Source: Numida meleagris | Taxonomy: Eukaryota; Chordata; Aves; Galliformes; Numididae | DNA: 64,000 nt | Reading direction: 5' to 3' | NCBI RefSeq assembly: GCF_002078875.1 | Contig: NC_034410.1 | Coordinates: 41,466,798 to 41,530,797, forward strand | Shown: positions 13,001-28,000 of the stretch, piece after piece | How the letters are laid out: every line of letters starts with the position of its first letter | Position numbering within the stretch: the first letter of the stretch is position 1 | Notes under the pieces: model-generated | Told to the model about the DNA's origin: nothing | What the model saw: the letters and a program-made list of their open reading frames with translations, nothing else | Database searches by the model: none | Translations under genes and position numbers: made by a program

Positions 13001-16000
13001 GATAAATTTTAAAGCTCTAATCTTTGTTTTGTTTTTTTTTTTCTTCCCCTTTTCCCCCTTTGCAACATTTTGAAGGATGCACGCCAGAAGTTCCGCTCCG
13101 TGCTGGTCGAAGCAACGGTAAAACTGGATGAACTGCTAAAGAAGATTGGGAAGGCTGTAGAAGATTCTAAACCTTACTGGGAAGCTCGAAGGGTGGCCAG
13201 GCAGGTAAGAACTTTCTGCCTTATAAGCTTATGCTAGAAAGCACATAGTGACTGCGTCACTTTCCCTGCTATTAATAACATCATAAGTGTACACTCTCGG
13301 CTGACACTGGTTTTTGTCTTGGGTTGCATGTCAGCCATATGAAGCGATGGCAAAGCGTGCTGCTTCTTCATTGCCACAGCTGCCCGTGTTCTTCAGTCCA
13401 GGAGCAGCTACAACAGACAAGAACTATGAATAGCAAAAGGACCAGTGCTGTTCTCCTCTCGTTACCAGCGGCCTTTCAGAGCCGTCCTCTTTCCTCTCAC
13501 AACAGTTGTAATTGTTCAAAAACGTAGCGTAGACCTTGTATATCTGCTTTTTCATCTTAAAACAAAATACTGAGCAGATAAAAGGCTGCAACTGGAGGCT
13601 GTTGGTGAAGAGGCTCAAGTGGGCAAACCTGGAGAGGCCTGAAGGGTTTGTTGCTGATGAGGTTGTGCCGAAGCAGGATTGTGCTGAGTGTGGGTCTAAA
13701 ATTTGTTGGTATTGTTCGCAATTGAGCTTTGCTTTTTGTATGATCGTGTGGACTTTGCCAGCCTCACTCCAAGTGCTAAAGCTAACTTGATTATTGATAG
13801 GCACCAGAAATTGTTTTTTGTGTTGTTTTTTTCTTTGTTGAAAAGGCCATGTGTGGCTGAGGTGGGAAAGGATGAGGAGTGAAGGTAGGGATGTGATCTA
13901 CTGGCTGCGAGGAAAACAAGAAAGCTTTTGAGATGTCAGGCAGCTTTTTCACCTTACAGAAGAATTAGCTGAGAATTGAGCATGTGGTGGCTTAGGGGGT
14001 GCTTCTGCTTGGTGTGTGCGGTGGGTTCTGCTGGTGCTGAGCTGTCTCAGTGTGTGGAGATGTGTGGGGATTATTAAACTTGATCGTTGAGACTAGAAAG
14101 AGCATGGTAAATAAGTAAACTCCACTTCTGAACATAGTAAGTGTGGTATCTACTACTCTGTAGCTGCTCTGAAAGCAATCCCTGCTCACAGGGCCTGTGG
14201 TGCATGGTAGAGGTAAACGAGTCGTGATCTAGAGAAAGAAAGGAAGTTGGTAATAAGATCAAGGAGCTGACTGTTTATATTGTGCTAATTAATATGCATA
14301 ATGTCAATAAATAAATAAAAAGGCCTTGCCTCAAATGTGATCTCATACTTCTCTTACTATAAACAGCTATAGAATAGCTACAGAATGCATAGGATTTCGG
14401 GAGTTGCGCTTGGAAAAGTCAGTGATGAAAATGCATACTTTGCAGTAGCAAAATTCAGATGAATTTGAGGTTTGTAACCTCTCACGCACTGAGAGCAGTG
14501 AACTTTGTCCTCTGTCCTGAAGTTGGCGGCAGATATGTCCTGAAGTGGAATTTCTTACTCTTGCGTCTTTGCTGCACCCAAAATCCATTCGATCGTACTA
14601 GTTCAAAGGTACTTTGTGGGAACTTGTAAAAAACCCCAACTGCTTGAAGTCTGGAGATTTGCAAAATCACTGGTCTTGTTAGGAAACACCATCTTGTTCT
14701 CCAAATTCATTTTGTCATTAGCTGGGTTTAAATGCTGCTTACCCCAGATCTGCTGATTGGTTACACAAATATTTTAATTTCTTAACACTTGATAGCTTAA
14801 CCTTTCTTCTTCTTTTTTTTTTTTTTTATTTTTTGGTGGAGATTCCCCTTCTTACCATTCCTTTGACTTTTCTCCTTTTTGTGTTATGGACCAAGTCATG
14901 GAACAGGGCTTCCTCTTTATATCTGCTCAGGAGATTAACCAGAGACAACCTTCCAGCTTTTCTTTTGGCACCTTGTCTAATATCAGTCTTGAAATACAAA
15001 ATAGGAAGGCAAAGAGGGATGTTAGTGTTGTGAACAGAGCATGTATCTGGAAAGCAGGAGATTGGGCAGATGCCTTACTGACACTGACATCGATCTTCCC
15101 TAAGAGTTTTTTTAGTCTTCATTTAGTCTAGGAAACTTCAGTTTAATTGGGAGCAAATTTGCTGTATAAAGCAGGGTAGGATATGAAACTAAAGGAAAGT
15201 ACCAGAATATTGTGTTTAGGTGCCAGCCCAACACCTTTCTTTTACACTTTCATTTCTAAAGTTTTAAAGAAGTTACGGGAATAGCTTTCTCTTTCTCTTT
15301 CCATTTGAGTTTAGAAAAAACATTCAGCTTATGAAGTTTCTTTTCTGCCTTGTTTTTGCAACTATTCTAGAGCCATTACATTACTTCTGAAAACGTAGGC
15401 ACAAAGTTCTCCGTGGTTGAAAGAGCTTAATTAAACAATAAATGACAAAATGCATGACTGTGCATAAGAGAAAGGGAAGTGTAAATTCTTCTTGTTCTCT
15501 ACAAAGGGAAGTAAAAATATGACCTATAATTTGAAGTCTGCCGGAGACAAGGAGCTGAGTGATTAAAGAAACCTAGCTTGGCAGAAGCGCAGGAGTTGTC
15601 CAGAGTTACTTGCGTTTAAGCTGCCAGTTGTAGGGCAAGTTATCTTATAAAAGCTGTATTTTATCATATAGAGGAGTTTGTTTTCACATTGCACCAGCAT
15701 GATTCTCTTCTGGAGATGCTTCTTACAGCTATTAAGGTAAAATACAATAAAATGGGACAAGGGCACTGACGTAGGGTTGGCAAAAATCAGGTCCCTGAGT
15801 CGAGTGCACCCTGGAGAAGCTTTAGGACCATGAATCTTTTTGTCTCCTCACCCTTATCCTCATCTTGTGCAATCCTGTGCTGGCAGAAGATGGTGAATTC
15901 AAAACAAATGAATCCTCCTATGCAAGAGTCCTGTAGCATCTTGTTTGTGCAATGAGAGAATTTCAGCTTGGTCTATCTCAGAGCAAAACTTCGCTATAAC

Positions 16001-19000
16001 AGAACAATGATGCCTTAGTGTTGAGTGTTTGAGAGATTTGTCCTCCGAAGCGGTGGCACAGGGAATCAGAATACTGCCTGTTGACACCAAAGCTTTGATA
16101 TTCAGCTTTTGCTGAGGCTGAAAGCGAAAGCAAGATAATGCTCTTGACCCTGAAGGTTTAGTGCCACTTATGCAAAGACAACTTTGTTGTGGTTCCTTAT
16201 TTGGTACTGCAGTGGGCCTTTTGTGTTCGCTGTGGGGATACCTAGCTGGTTTAGAGCATTTTGATTCAAATTAGTTAATTGGATTTTAATGTGTTTTTGC
16301 CGCAAGGAATTTTTTGCGGCTGTCATATTCTCTTTTTTTCATGTTGTTCTCTTTGACTTACACCATAATGCTCGTGTTCAGTGAAAGAACCTTGACCTGT
16401 AACTGGGGATCATGTATGTGTGCAAGCAGTGATCACACTGCAGCAATCCCAAGTTCACCTAATCCAGAAGGTGGTCTGGGTTCTAGGTGTTGGGAAGATT
16501 GATTTTTTTTTTTTAATTTTTTTCTTCCCCATGTCTTTATTACTTTTTTCTTTCTTTTTTTTTTTTGGCTTGGTGATCTGTTTCTCTCTGTGACTAGTCT
16601 GAAAATATTACTTCTTTGCCCAAAGGTAGTGGGGAAGGACAACAGCATTACCAGGAAACATTAGTAGCATAAACAACAGCATAGGTCCTGAGCCTCTGAG
16701 GTAAGGAGTGTCCTAAGCCACTGTTGACTTAGCATTTTGTGGGGTTGGTGCTGCAAAACTCCTATGCAATAATGTCTGAGAAGGCAATGAGAGTTTGAGA
16801 AGTGTGTTACGTCACCAGTGGCAGCATGCTCTGGGACAGGATGCTGTGCAAAAGCAAGTGTGGTCTATTGCATAAATAATTGGGCTGTTCAGAGTTGGTT
16901 TTGTGCTGCTGCATGAGTTAGAGAAATTACTTCATCTTTCCCTAAGATCCCATGTGAAGTGGAGCTGTCAGGCTGCTGTGAAGCTGAGTTCATTAAGGGA
17001 AGTGAAAGCACTTTGGGGTCATAGGGTAAAAGGTGCCTTTAAAACACTGCTGTTCATACGTCATCACTTGTGAACCCAGAGACAAACCAAACAGAGCTCA
17101 ACTTTCCTGCTTTGCTTCTGATGGGGAAAAGAAGATGTGATAAAAACATATTCCCCCACCCCCATAAGTACAAAAACCCATGTATTTGTAGTGACCCTAG
17201 TCAGAATGAAAGCCTTGGGAGTGTTGCTTTTAAGGAAGCCTTATCTCCTGGTACTAAGCTCGTTTTGCAAAGTGAGAAGTTATGTTTTAGTCCCCAGTAC
17301 TGGCTCCCGTGGGAGTAGGTGCAGATACATCTCTCAGCTTTAGTACTGAGTCTGTTTGGGAGGGACGTAGTTATGCTTTGTGATATTCCCCGCACTCCCT
17401 GCTCTGTCTAGCTTTTTTTAAAAGGGTATTGGAAAACCTGATTCAGTTGAAAAGAGGTGAAGGATCAATGCTAGGTCATACCTATATGTTTCTCTCATTC
17501 AGGGATCTATCTGTAACAGATGTTCAGAGAGCAGTGATACACTGAAGTATATATGTGGTTTTCATCCCTCTTGGGTCACCTGCACTGATTCTGCTTTACA
17601 GCTAGTTCTGCTTTTCATGTTGTTGGTGTACTTTCTTAAAAAAGAACTCTTCTATCACAAAAAGCTTGGAAAAAATGTGCTGGAATCAGTATGTACAATG
17701 GTGTCTTCCCTGCTGCAGGCTGGGTGTACCAAAGATTAAATACTTTTGATGGACAAATAAATTGTGCTCAGCAGGGACAGATTTCCTTCTCTCAACAGCT
17801 CTTTGTAGTCCAGCACCTTCTCCTCACCTCACTAGTACCCCTTCTGTCTTGTAATATTTTATACTGGATTGACACATCAGTTTGAAAAGTCAGCTGGCAG
17901 GGTGAAGAATTATTAAGGGTGAGCTTTCAGATACTCATACCTTGGGTCTCTATTCAGCCTGTCTTCACAAAACCTCAGGGGACCTAGTTACCACTGAGCA
18001 ATCATTTCCTCTTTCAAATATGATTTTGGTTGGATTTGACTGGCAGGATCACAAGTTTGTGGAGGACACCAGTAGACCAAGGTGGGTACTTAGGAGTCAC
18101 CTTGATCAGCTATACCTACTGAAAGGTTTAGAGTCTTGTCTAAGGTAATCATTTGAGCCCTTACTGGCTCTAGTTAGGGGTGAGAGGCAGGTGCATGCGA
18201 GAAGCCTTCTAAAGTGCATCCCTGTTCCTTGGATGCAGAGTATAGGCATCTCATCTTTGGTTGCTTGGCCATTGAAAAGTTGTCAGCTGAATCCGGCGGT
18301 GAGTGATTCTACAAATCTTTCATCCAAAGTGAATTAGGATGAGAAGTAGCTGCAGCAATCTTGCAGAACAGGAGCTGAAGAGTAATTTAGCCACTTGATG
18401 GTGAAGGTGGGAAGGGTGTAAGCAGGTAAGAGCACACTTACCTTGTTGGAAGGCTCTTCCTTAACTGATGATACTGTTCTGTGCAGGAGATTGCAGTCCC
18501 TATAAGTGAACAAATATTTCCAAAGTGGCCACTGAATCTCAGTTTCTAGGTGTTCAGCTTGAGATGTCTGAAAGCAGTATGGTTCTACAGATGGTGAGTT
18601 GCTTAGCTCTGGAGATGAAGGCTTTTTACGTAAACATAACTTGGAGGTTCAAAACTGCCAATCACACCCTTAAAATTAATTAGGAATTGGAAAGTGTTGT
18701 CTTCCTAGTGTTTCCTGAAGCACTCAAGTTTCCCATCCAAATCTGCTCAGTGAAAGAGAGCTAATTGGATCACAGTACCAGCTTGCTTGGCTGCAAACAA
18801 GGGGACAGCTCTGGGTGTGAGTGACAGCTCCCAGTTCCAGATCCAGCAGCGGTGGATGTCCTGGTCTTCCCCTCTGATTCCTAGGTGTTCTATCCACTGG
18901 TGTTTTGGAGGTGAGGTTGAGAAGAGATTCCTTATGGCTACTTTTTGAGCTAAAGACCAGTTGCTTGTGTTTAAGACAACAAGGAGTTAAGATTGGTTTG

Positions 19001-22000
19001 TGTTATCTAGTAAGCTTATCTTGGCAAAAAAAGATGGAGAGAAGGGGAATTAGAGAAGCAAAAATGAAAATGTCAGCAGAACTGTGACAAACTTGAATTC
19101 CTGCTTGGCAGCTTGCCATGAAGTAGTTGTAAAAAGCAAAATTATTGGCGCGGTTACAGTGAGACAAGCAACTGACCCTTCCTGGCTGAAGAAGTGTTTC
19201 TGGTTAACTGTTCAGAAACCAAAAATTTGTGTGGTGGATTCAAATTTTCAAAGCAAGCATACAGAGACTTGAAAATTGACTATGACAAACCTTCTACAAA
19301 TCCTTCCAAGCGTTTGAGGAAAAAAAATGGAACACCCGAAGCATGTGCCTGCTTTCTATGACTGTAGGGCTGCATTATTGCTGCTCTGTGCAGTGCTACT
19401 GCTAATGGACTGTCAGTTCTGGTCTTTCTTACTGTTTGTTCATCTCGAGCAGGGAGAAAGCAGTAGAAGGTGGCGTGTGCAGAAGTGCCTTTTTTATCAA
19501 GAGACTATCCATGTTAACACAGAGCCAGTAATTGTAAAGGCTTCTAAGAGCATTTGCAGCTGTGTTGCTGTTGTTGTAGCCAGCAGAAGGTACTCTGTTT
19601 GGATGTCACTCCTTTGGCCAGTTGCAGTATTCTGTCCTAAGCTGGTAGAACTGAACCATAGTGTGGTTTGGGTAGGAGGGACTTTAAAGACCACCTGATC
19701 CCAAACCCATTGCCATTGGCAGGAACTTCTCCTACTAGACCAGGTTGCCCAAAGTCCCATCCAACCTGAACTTGAACAACTTTAGGGGACTGCAATGGCT
19801 GGGATGCTGCAGAGGAAAAGGAGACATGGAACTTGCCTTGTGGGTAGTTGAGGAGCTCAGCACAGTAAGGAAGTGGTAAGGAGAAAAAAATGTTTGGGCT
19901 ATGCAAGAAATAAGGCCTTGAGGGATGAAGCATAGAGTTGTACTTGATGGCCCAAGAAGTTGTGCGAGTTCTTTTTCCTTTGCTGTTCCCTGTGGACTTG
20001 CTCTAGACCTAAACCTGCCTTCTTCTCACTGACTCTTTCCTTTTTTTTTTTATGAAACACGTCATGAGATCCTGGGGAAACTGTGTCAATGTGATGTTAG
20101 TCCTCCTGTGAACTGTGCAGTTCCCATTGCTGTGATCCCCAGGGCATTTTCAGTATATTCATCTTTCCACAGGGCATGTGGCTGGCTGTGGGACCGGGTG
20201 CCCATCTGAAGAGGAAATAAGCCAAGCAAGGGGATCAGACATTTTATTACTGTTATTGTTGGGGGAGAGGAGTCATTTCCTGGACTTGAACCATAGAATC
20301 CATTGAGTTTCGTAAACTATTACTAAAGCAGGATGCACTTTGGGTTAAACAAAGAAAATGTTTTGCCACACTCCTGATTTGTGGGAGTGATTTGTGCTCT
20401 CATGCTGTGTTGGTGCAACTGTGATCAAAACCCTGTGAGTAGCATGTGGGAGTTGCTGCCCTGTATTTGAGTATGTATGGATCAGTGTTTCACTGCTGCT
20501 GGATGGCATTGTGCTTGGTGTGTCCACCTGAAAGCTAAAAACCTGCAAAAGCTGCATTTATGGCTCTGTTGTGTTTTCCAAAGTTGTGAATATGCCTAGG
20601 AAGCTGGAAAATGAGATAAGAGAGATGTAACCTGGGTCAGCCAGTTGGAGTTTGCCCAGCTGAGTTATCAGTGCTTTTATTTGTTTACTTTAAGTCCTCA
20701 GTCTTAGGGTTGTGTTCTGATTGAGCAGTGTGGCATTCAAGGGTCTCAAACAGTGCCTTCAAACTGCCAAGATGGTAACAGATGTTGCCTGATGGGTTTT
20801 GGAAGGTTATTCCAAAGATGAGATCTGCGAAGGAAAGCTTCCCTAAGTGTTTGCCTTCCCATCAGCCCTGCTAATGCAGGACAGTAGGTCAGAGTGACAG
20901 GCAGGTTTCTGCCATTTCAATCCTGGGCAGCTGCAAATCTGCCTCGTGTTTGGGAACATGAGCGGCTGCTACCCTCACACTGAAAAAAAACTTTCACAGA
21001 TCCTTACCTGATTCATATTTTGTGCTCTGTTACTTATGATTCCTGCAGACTAGATAGTATTTGCAGGTGGTTTTACTGCAGGTGCCACGTTCTTGTCACC
21101 TTTTGGATGTAGAGACTAATTTTTAGCCATTCTGTTGCTGAAATACATGTGCTGATAAATTCTCTGCACACAATTGTCCCCTCTAAAAGTTGGGCTTCCT
21201 GCATCTGTCTGTCCTTCCTATGCCTCGTTGCAGAGGTCTGGTTGTTCTGGGTTGATATTATACATCCTGCATCTTTGTTTTATTTGAGCACGCTCTTCTG
21301 TTGATGGATGAATATTTGTATTAGCTGCTGATGCAGAAACTGTGATTGGTTTTATCATTGTTATTGGAAGATGTGCCTTGGAGGGCTATAAATTAAAGAT
21401 TCTTTCCCCTCCTGTGCTTCTTTCCAGAAGCAGAAGAAAATGCTGTTCTTCCATCAAAGTGTTTTGATGAATTTCTCCATAGATGAGATGAAAAAAATAA
21501 TTTGTGTGTGTCTTTTGTTCCATCTTCTCCAAAGCATCCAAGAGTCCTTAGCTATTCTGGATGGCAGCAATACAAAGCCAGCTGGCTGTACAACCTCCTC
21601 TCCAGTAGTTGCCAATGATACAGTGAGCTAATTATTTTCCTGCTCTTCAAGAATGGCTTTTCTTGCGCTTTTTCTGTTGTGAAATTTAAGCATTGTGCAA
21701 GTAGGTCTGGACTAATGAAATACTGGGGTGGGTAAGTTGGTGTAGAAGTGTCCTGTCTTCTCTGAAGTAACAGGGAGAGGGCTAGGGCAAGAAGGTTTTG
21801 CTTCTGTGTCAGATACCTGCTGGTAATTCAAAGGAAAGATTCCCCTGCTTTGTTTTCTCGCACCTCCTTCCCTGCCAGTCTTTTATGGCTATTACTAATG
21901 ACTATTTGAAGAGACTGCAAGCCACAGACATGCTCATCTGTTAAAAATAGAAGCCAACATTTGAGATGGGTGATGTGAGGTCAGGCTGGTATCCTTCATA

Positions 22001-25000
22001 CCTGTTTTGCATGTTAACTGCTCAGCAGTGGCTGTTGGAAGGCAGCACAAGTCTTCCAGCTTTGGGAAGTTGTTCAGTCACCCCGATCTTTATTATATAC
22101 AGCAGCTTAAATAGGTGGGAGTTTATTATGAAATCATAAATGCTTATGTTAGGAGTTGCTGCCAGAACAAATCTAATATGGTTGTTGTTTACTGCCTTCT
22201 GGTTGTGTTTCATTAGGACTTCTAGTAAACTGGTATGAGTTTGAGTTTGTCCTTGCTGAGAAATATTATCTGTAGAGCCTAATTGCTCTGTAGCCTGTGT
22301 GAGAATGGCTCTGTATTGTCCCAGTTTCTGTAAGAAATGTCTCTCTTAATTGCAGCCAACTTGCAGTCCTTCTGTTAGAAGACAAATGTCACTGGAAGGT
22401 TTGGAAGCAGTATCTGTCTTGTTCAGCTGTATCTGCTTCTCATGCTTGTTTTTCAGTTAGTGAAGGTGCTGAGGGTTTGTTCTTATGGGAGGATTTTAGT
22501 GCTGTGACGGGGAAATTGATATTCTGTACCTCCTGCTACCCAGTTTTCTTCCTTCAAGGAACGGTCTTAGCCCTTCATGTGTCCGGGTCATCATTCACAA
22601 CTTTTCCCCTGAAGCCAAGCAGGCCTGTTATTCGTTGGTGCTATGGGGATGTATTTAATTCCACTAGGAGAAATTTTGAAGGGTCAATAGGTGTATTATC
22701 TTCAACAGGACCCTTAAGAATGTTCCATGGACCCCTAAGGAGTTCTCTGAGCACCTTGTACTCTGCCGAAGATATACGGGATCAGCCTGGGCCTCCCAGT
22801 AGCACCCCTGCCACAGAGGCTGGGCTGTGTGACGCTTTCTAAGGAGGGGAAGAGCAAGTCCAGAGCAGCCCCTTGCTTCAGTGAAACTCTTGCCCGTGTG
22901 TCTTCTCCTTGCTTACACTGGGAGCTGTGCATGCACAAGGTGTGTTGCTTCAAGCAGGCTGCCAGTCTTTTGCCAACTCTCTGGAAATTCCTACAAACAT
23001 TTACTGCTTTGGTGGCAATTAGGTGAAACAACAGTGCAGTGTTTCTCCTGCATATATCTGTTGTGTCCACTGAACATGGACTACAATGGATGATTGGCAA
23101 AATCCATGAAGGCAGGCTGTGTAAATCTAGCAGCGTGTATTTGTGGGAGTTTATTCCTTGCTTCGCTATTTAATTTCAGCAGAGAAGACTGCTGCCAGGT
23201 GCAGATGAGCATGCAGTGTCTGTATACCTGGAGACCAGCTGTAAACCCTGGGCTCACTGAGTCATTGCCTAAGCCCTTGGTGCAGGTGAATGTTGCGAGG
23301 AGGGCTGCCTTGTGTTTTTCCTCTCTTAATAAAGTGATTTACATTGGAGATAAAAACCTAGATGTGTTCTGCGGTCCCATCTACCAGAAGGCAGCAGCTT
23401 TAAATCTTGCACAGCTAACAAGCAGATGGCGATGAGTGCCCAAGAAAGCTGTGTCTGGGTGATATTGGCATGAACAACTTAGCATGTTCTGGTGCCATAG
23501 ACTCGTTAACTAGGGTAGGTAACTGCAGGCAGGCCAGCTTCTTGCAGTAATGTCTTGAAAAAGGAGGAAAAGCCAAAAGGCTTGATATTGTGATATTTCC
23601 TTTTTTCTTTCCCTTCATAGCTCCAAAGGGAGGTAGGATTCTGTCTTTGAGACCAACTATGTGTACGCTGCCAACAGAATTGCTAACAAAGTGAGTGGCT
23701 GGTTATGCCCTGAACCTCTTATTTCTTGGAATATGGCTTGTGATCCTGTCTTGGGGTGCCAAACTTATCACCTAACTTTAGCACAGAGCTAGATGTCTCA
23801 GAACATGCTTCGTAGGTCTACTCAGATTTCCTGGGCCTTTTTATAGTCTACAGGTTTACCAGGAAAACAACCAGAGCCAGAAGTCTGATCAGTTCTGTAA
23901 CTAAGCTGAAATTAAGCTGTTAGAAGAAGAAGAGTGGGTTGCATAAGTGGGACAAAAAAGCCCAGCACAAGAACAAGACACCTGATTGACAGCAGAGACT
24001 AAGTGACATCTGGTTGTCGTATTCCACAGACATTTCATTAATTATGTGGCAGGGAGGAAATGGGTTTTGCTGCAAAAAGCTTTAGCAAGACTTATTTCCT
24101 CCCTCCCCTTACCTCTTGCCTTCCTCCACCCAAATAAAATTCTTCAAATCTACTATTGAAAAAGCAAATTCTAACCCGTGTAGTTTTATAGCTTTTCAAT
24201 AAACAGCTTAAGGAATTCAGGGGTGTTTCAGACTCTTGAGAGACTGCATTTTCTGTCAGTAATGCAGACAGTCATCACAGATTACTACATAGTTCACAAA
24301 ATGCCTCAGATCTGCCAAAATGAGGTCGCTCCAGAGGCTTCGGATTTTGTAAGTTGTTTATAAGCATCTGTACATAGCCTACAACAAGAAAGGGTTTCTA
24401 GCTTTACTAACTCTCGGTTCTGGTTTGGCTCAGAGTTTTTTTGTGGGGAGAGGGGAGTGGAAGTCATGGCGTTTTTTTTTAGAAGCCCCCCAGTCATGTT
24501 GCTATTCTAGTTATTAAAAGAAAATGTGTGCGTGGGCCTGAGAATTTAGGAGAACATTCAACATCAGTGTAAACTTTTGTAAATGTGTTCTTTGTGTTGG
24601 CTTTTTGTGTGTGTGTGTGTGACAAACTGTAGGAAAGAAATTGCAGTGTTTGCTAGAAGTGCTGTTGTACAAGACCTCTGGAGGTCATCTGATCCTACCT
24701 CCTCCTCAAAGCAGAACTGTCACCATCGCTGGATTACATCAGCCGTGGCTGTGCCAAGTCTTGAAAACCACTAGAGACAGATTTATAACCTCTCTGGGTG
24801 ACCTGACTAAGAGTCATGCTTCCCTTCTAGTAGAAAAAAAATTATGTTCAGTGTGCAACCTGAACCTCCAAGCCACAATTTGTTGCTCCATGTTATACTG
24901 CACACTGCTGTTGAGAAGTATTTGTTCGACTCTTTGCAACTCCCCTTCAAATTTCAGCTGGCAGCTAATTTGTTCACTTCTTAGTTTATATGAGCGGGGA

Positions 25001-28000
25001 AGAGGCCAACCCCTGTTCTTCAGCGTTCTTTGTAGGTATGTGATAGACTCTGACCATTTTGATAGACCTTTGCTGGACTGAGCAATGTCTTGGCATTCAT
25101 CTTGAACTGGAGGCCCTGAAGCTGGATGTCGTGTTCGGTTTTTGACCACACCAAAGCTGAGTAGGGGGAGGTGATGACCTCCCATGATCTGGCAGCTCTA
25201 TCAGCACTTAGTGGCACTTACTCTGCTGCGTTGAGCATGTATGCCTTCACCTTGTGGTTTCTGAATTACTGCGCTTGGTGCGGTGGTGGGCAAGGCAGGG
25301 ATGTCGTGTTGGAGGAGGAGTGATCCTGTTGTCCTCATCCTTGTGAGAGGTTTGTGGAGAATCCTGGAGGCAGTGCAGCTTCTGGGATTAGAGTGATCAC
25401 CAAGGATGTGCTGCCCTGCTAAAATAGGGTCTAGCAACTCTGGGAAGCAATCAGTGAAGGAGAGTTCCTACTTGAAAGTCTGTTCACTGTTGTACTTTAC
25501 ACACCCATTCACCATGGGGTATCATTACATGAATGAGAGCAAGCGAGAATGGAAATATCTGAAAATTACTTCCTTCTGAAGAGCAGGACTGGAAGCCAGT
25601 TCGTCATTATCTGTTTTATAGCAAGCAAGTCAGTTTTAATGGTGGCAATTAAACCATTGTTTTAAAGAACAATGAGTGAGAGAGGCGTTGGTTTCACATT
25701 AAGAGACAAGAGCCTCTAAGAGTAAAGGTCTTGGGCCAGTACGTGATTCACTGATGCCTTGTTCTGAGCAGCAAATATAAGTTGGAGTGTGAAGGGAACA
25801 TAATTGTATAGAAAAAATTGTGATATCTTTTATTGACCATGCACAGAAATGCTGAAATAAAGCGGTTGTCAGGACCTTGGCAGCAAGTGATGAGATGGCT
25901 TCTCATTTTGAATAAGGCTGGTGAACCTGTTCTGATTTGTGAAAGAACTCACCTTCTTTGAGCACGTTTTCGAATGGGAAATTTGCCAGTTGTGTTGGTG
26001 GTGTTTTTCTCACGCATTTATGTTTTACTTGTGATCTGGTCCTCCGGAGGCTGGCTGGTAGCAGTCAGTCCTGTGTAACCACATGGGCAGCAACAGAAAG
26101 TTAGATGGAGTGAGGAGGGGGAATATATATCTTGATCGATGTTGAAACAGAAAATTCAAGCTATGTGCTGTGGCATGGAAAAAGTCCTCTGTTAACTGAT
26201 TGAGCAAGAGCTCTGACTACAAATGGGGATTGAGGCAATAAAGGCTATGTGGGCTGAACAGAATACTGTATTTTGTAATTAAAGAGAACAGTACAGGGTT
26301 TTCTGCTTTGAAAGTGGACACGCTGATGTGCCAGTGCTAGCTCGGAATGTCTGTACGTTGCTGCCAGTTCCAGAAGAATGACTATATTTTAAAAGGTGGT
26401 GGGGTTTTTTTGGCATCCATGCCACAGCCCTGCTTTTTTGTCTCCATCACTATCTGATTTAGCTAAAACAGGAACTGCTGTTGAGCATGGCTCCCTGCTG
26501 AGCAAGGCCCTATGCAGAAGAGATGGGGAATTGCCTGTGAGATCACAGCTTCTGTCTCCCAAGAGGGAGCTTATTACAGCAATACATTAATAGCTTGTAA
26601 TTAGGAACCCTCTTGGGGTTTTAGTCACGATGTTGGAAGGCTGGTTGGAAGTGTGAGCTCCTTTCGTCTGTGGTTTTAAAAGCAAAGGAGGATCATGGCT
26701 GTGACTTCTTCAATCAAACCAAATGACTCGTAGGCTTGAGGCTGAGAGCGTGAGAGGAATCTGCTGGTAACATTGCAGAACAACTTGTACCTGCTGCAGG
26801 GAGTTCTAAATGAAGGCTAATTATTGAGTAACCGTGCTAACTTAAAAGTACTTGGGTATCCTTTTTCACATTGGCAAAACCACAGACCTGTTGATGTTTC
26901 TCTAATGCCTAATGGACCTTTCTTTACCCTAGCATTTAGCTTTTCTCTTTGCCAGGCTCTTAATAGGTTGTTTAAAAGAAGATTGTAGACTGGTGAAGCA
27001 AAATTATTTGGACTAATGCTTTTGCTTAGATCAAAGAACATTTTGCATTCCAGAACAGTGTTTTTCAAACTGCCTTTGTTGATTAGCATTCAAGAAATAC
27101 AGCTGAAAGTGTTTACATCTGCTTTTGTCTGAGCTTTCCATTTACCCACGCAGTTCTGGGGCGTGCAAGAGCGGTGGTTAGAATGGACCTGCCTGTTCCC
27201 ATCCTTAGCTCTTCAGTGCCCTACAAATCAAGGTACTGGAGATACCAAGCAACTAGAAGTCCAGCTGAACTGTAAACTTAGCATCTGGTTTGCTTACCGC
27301 AAAGAACACTTTCTTGCTGTGCAGTCAGTTGTGCGTTTCGTGGAAACTTGCGTTTCCACGAAGTGCCATTTTCCTTGGGGATTTAGAAACTCAGCTCCTA
27401 ATGCTCAGTGGACTCTTTGCTGGCTTAGATGTGTTGATCCCTGACCTGGGTATCTGTGCCAACAGAAACTTCCAAGTACTGATGCAGTTATGGTGAGAAA
27501 ACTGTACTTCCAAATGCCCCTGGGATTGCTTTTAGTGGAGTTTCGAAAGCAGACTTGCTGGTGTGGTTCTACCTGAGCTGGGAATGGGTCACCCATCTGT
27601 TTTCCTGTGTTTGCTGGGAATTCCTAGTGCGGGCAGGCCCTCTCCTGCAGTGGGAAAGCTGCAAAGCTGAGGCCTGAGCTGGGACTGGGCTTCAGTGGCT
27701 TCATTGCATGGGAGGCACTGGGATCTGGGTCCCTCCTGTGTAATCTGGTGTGAATATCAGCCCTGTTCCGGCACACTTCTTCCCTGTGTCCTCAGCACTG
27801 TTCTGTCACGCTTGGGGCAGGTTGTTACTGGAATCTTGTGTTTTATTTCATTTCTTAACATCCTAGCTCAAACTACTGTGAATTTTCAGAGTATTCAGTA
27901 GAGGATATTTTGAGGGCTTAGGTTTAGGCTGCTTCTTTGCCCTTAGTTGAAAGCTTTGGTTGAGTCTCATTTAAAGATCTTCAGAAGGTTTTTATGTTCT

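Larger units (their letters stand above)
4938..13075 (+). other. SH3BP5: SH3BP5 intron 2
   Basis: An 8.1-kb GT-AG intron. It holds a CR1 fragment at 9923-10092, a short TA run near 5989-6002, and a GC-rich, repeat-like patch at about 12300-12500. No exon, RNA gene or other element recognised. Confidence 0.88.

Noticed and set aside
19327..19698. 123-codon plus-strand frame in SH3BP5 intron 3
   Set aside because: No recognisable protein, no consistent splice borders, and its end runs into an old CR1 fragment.
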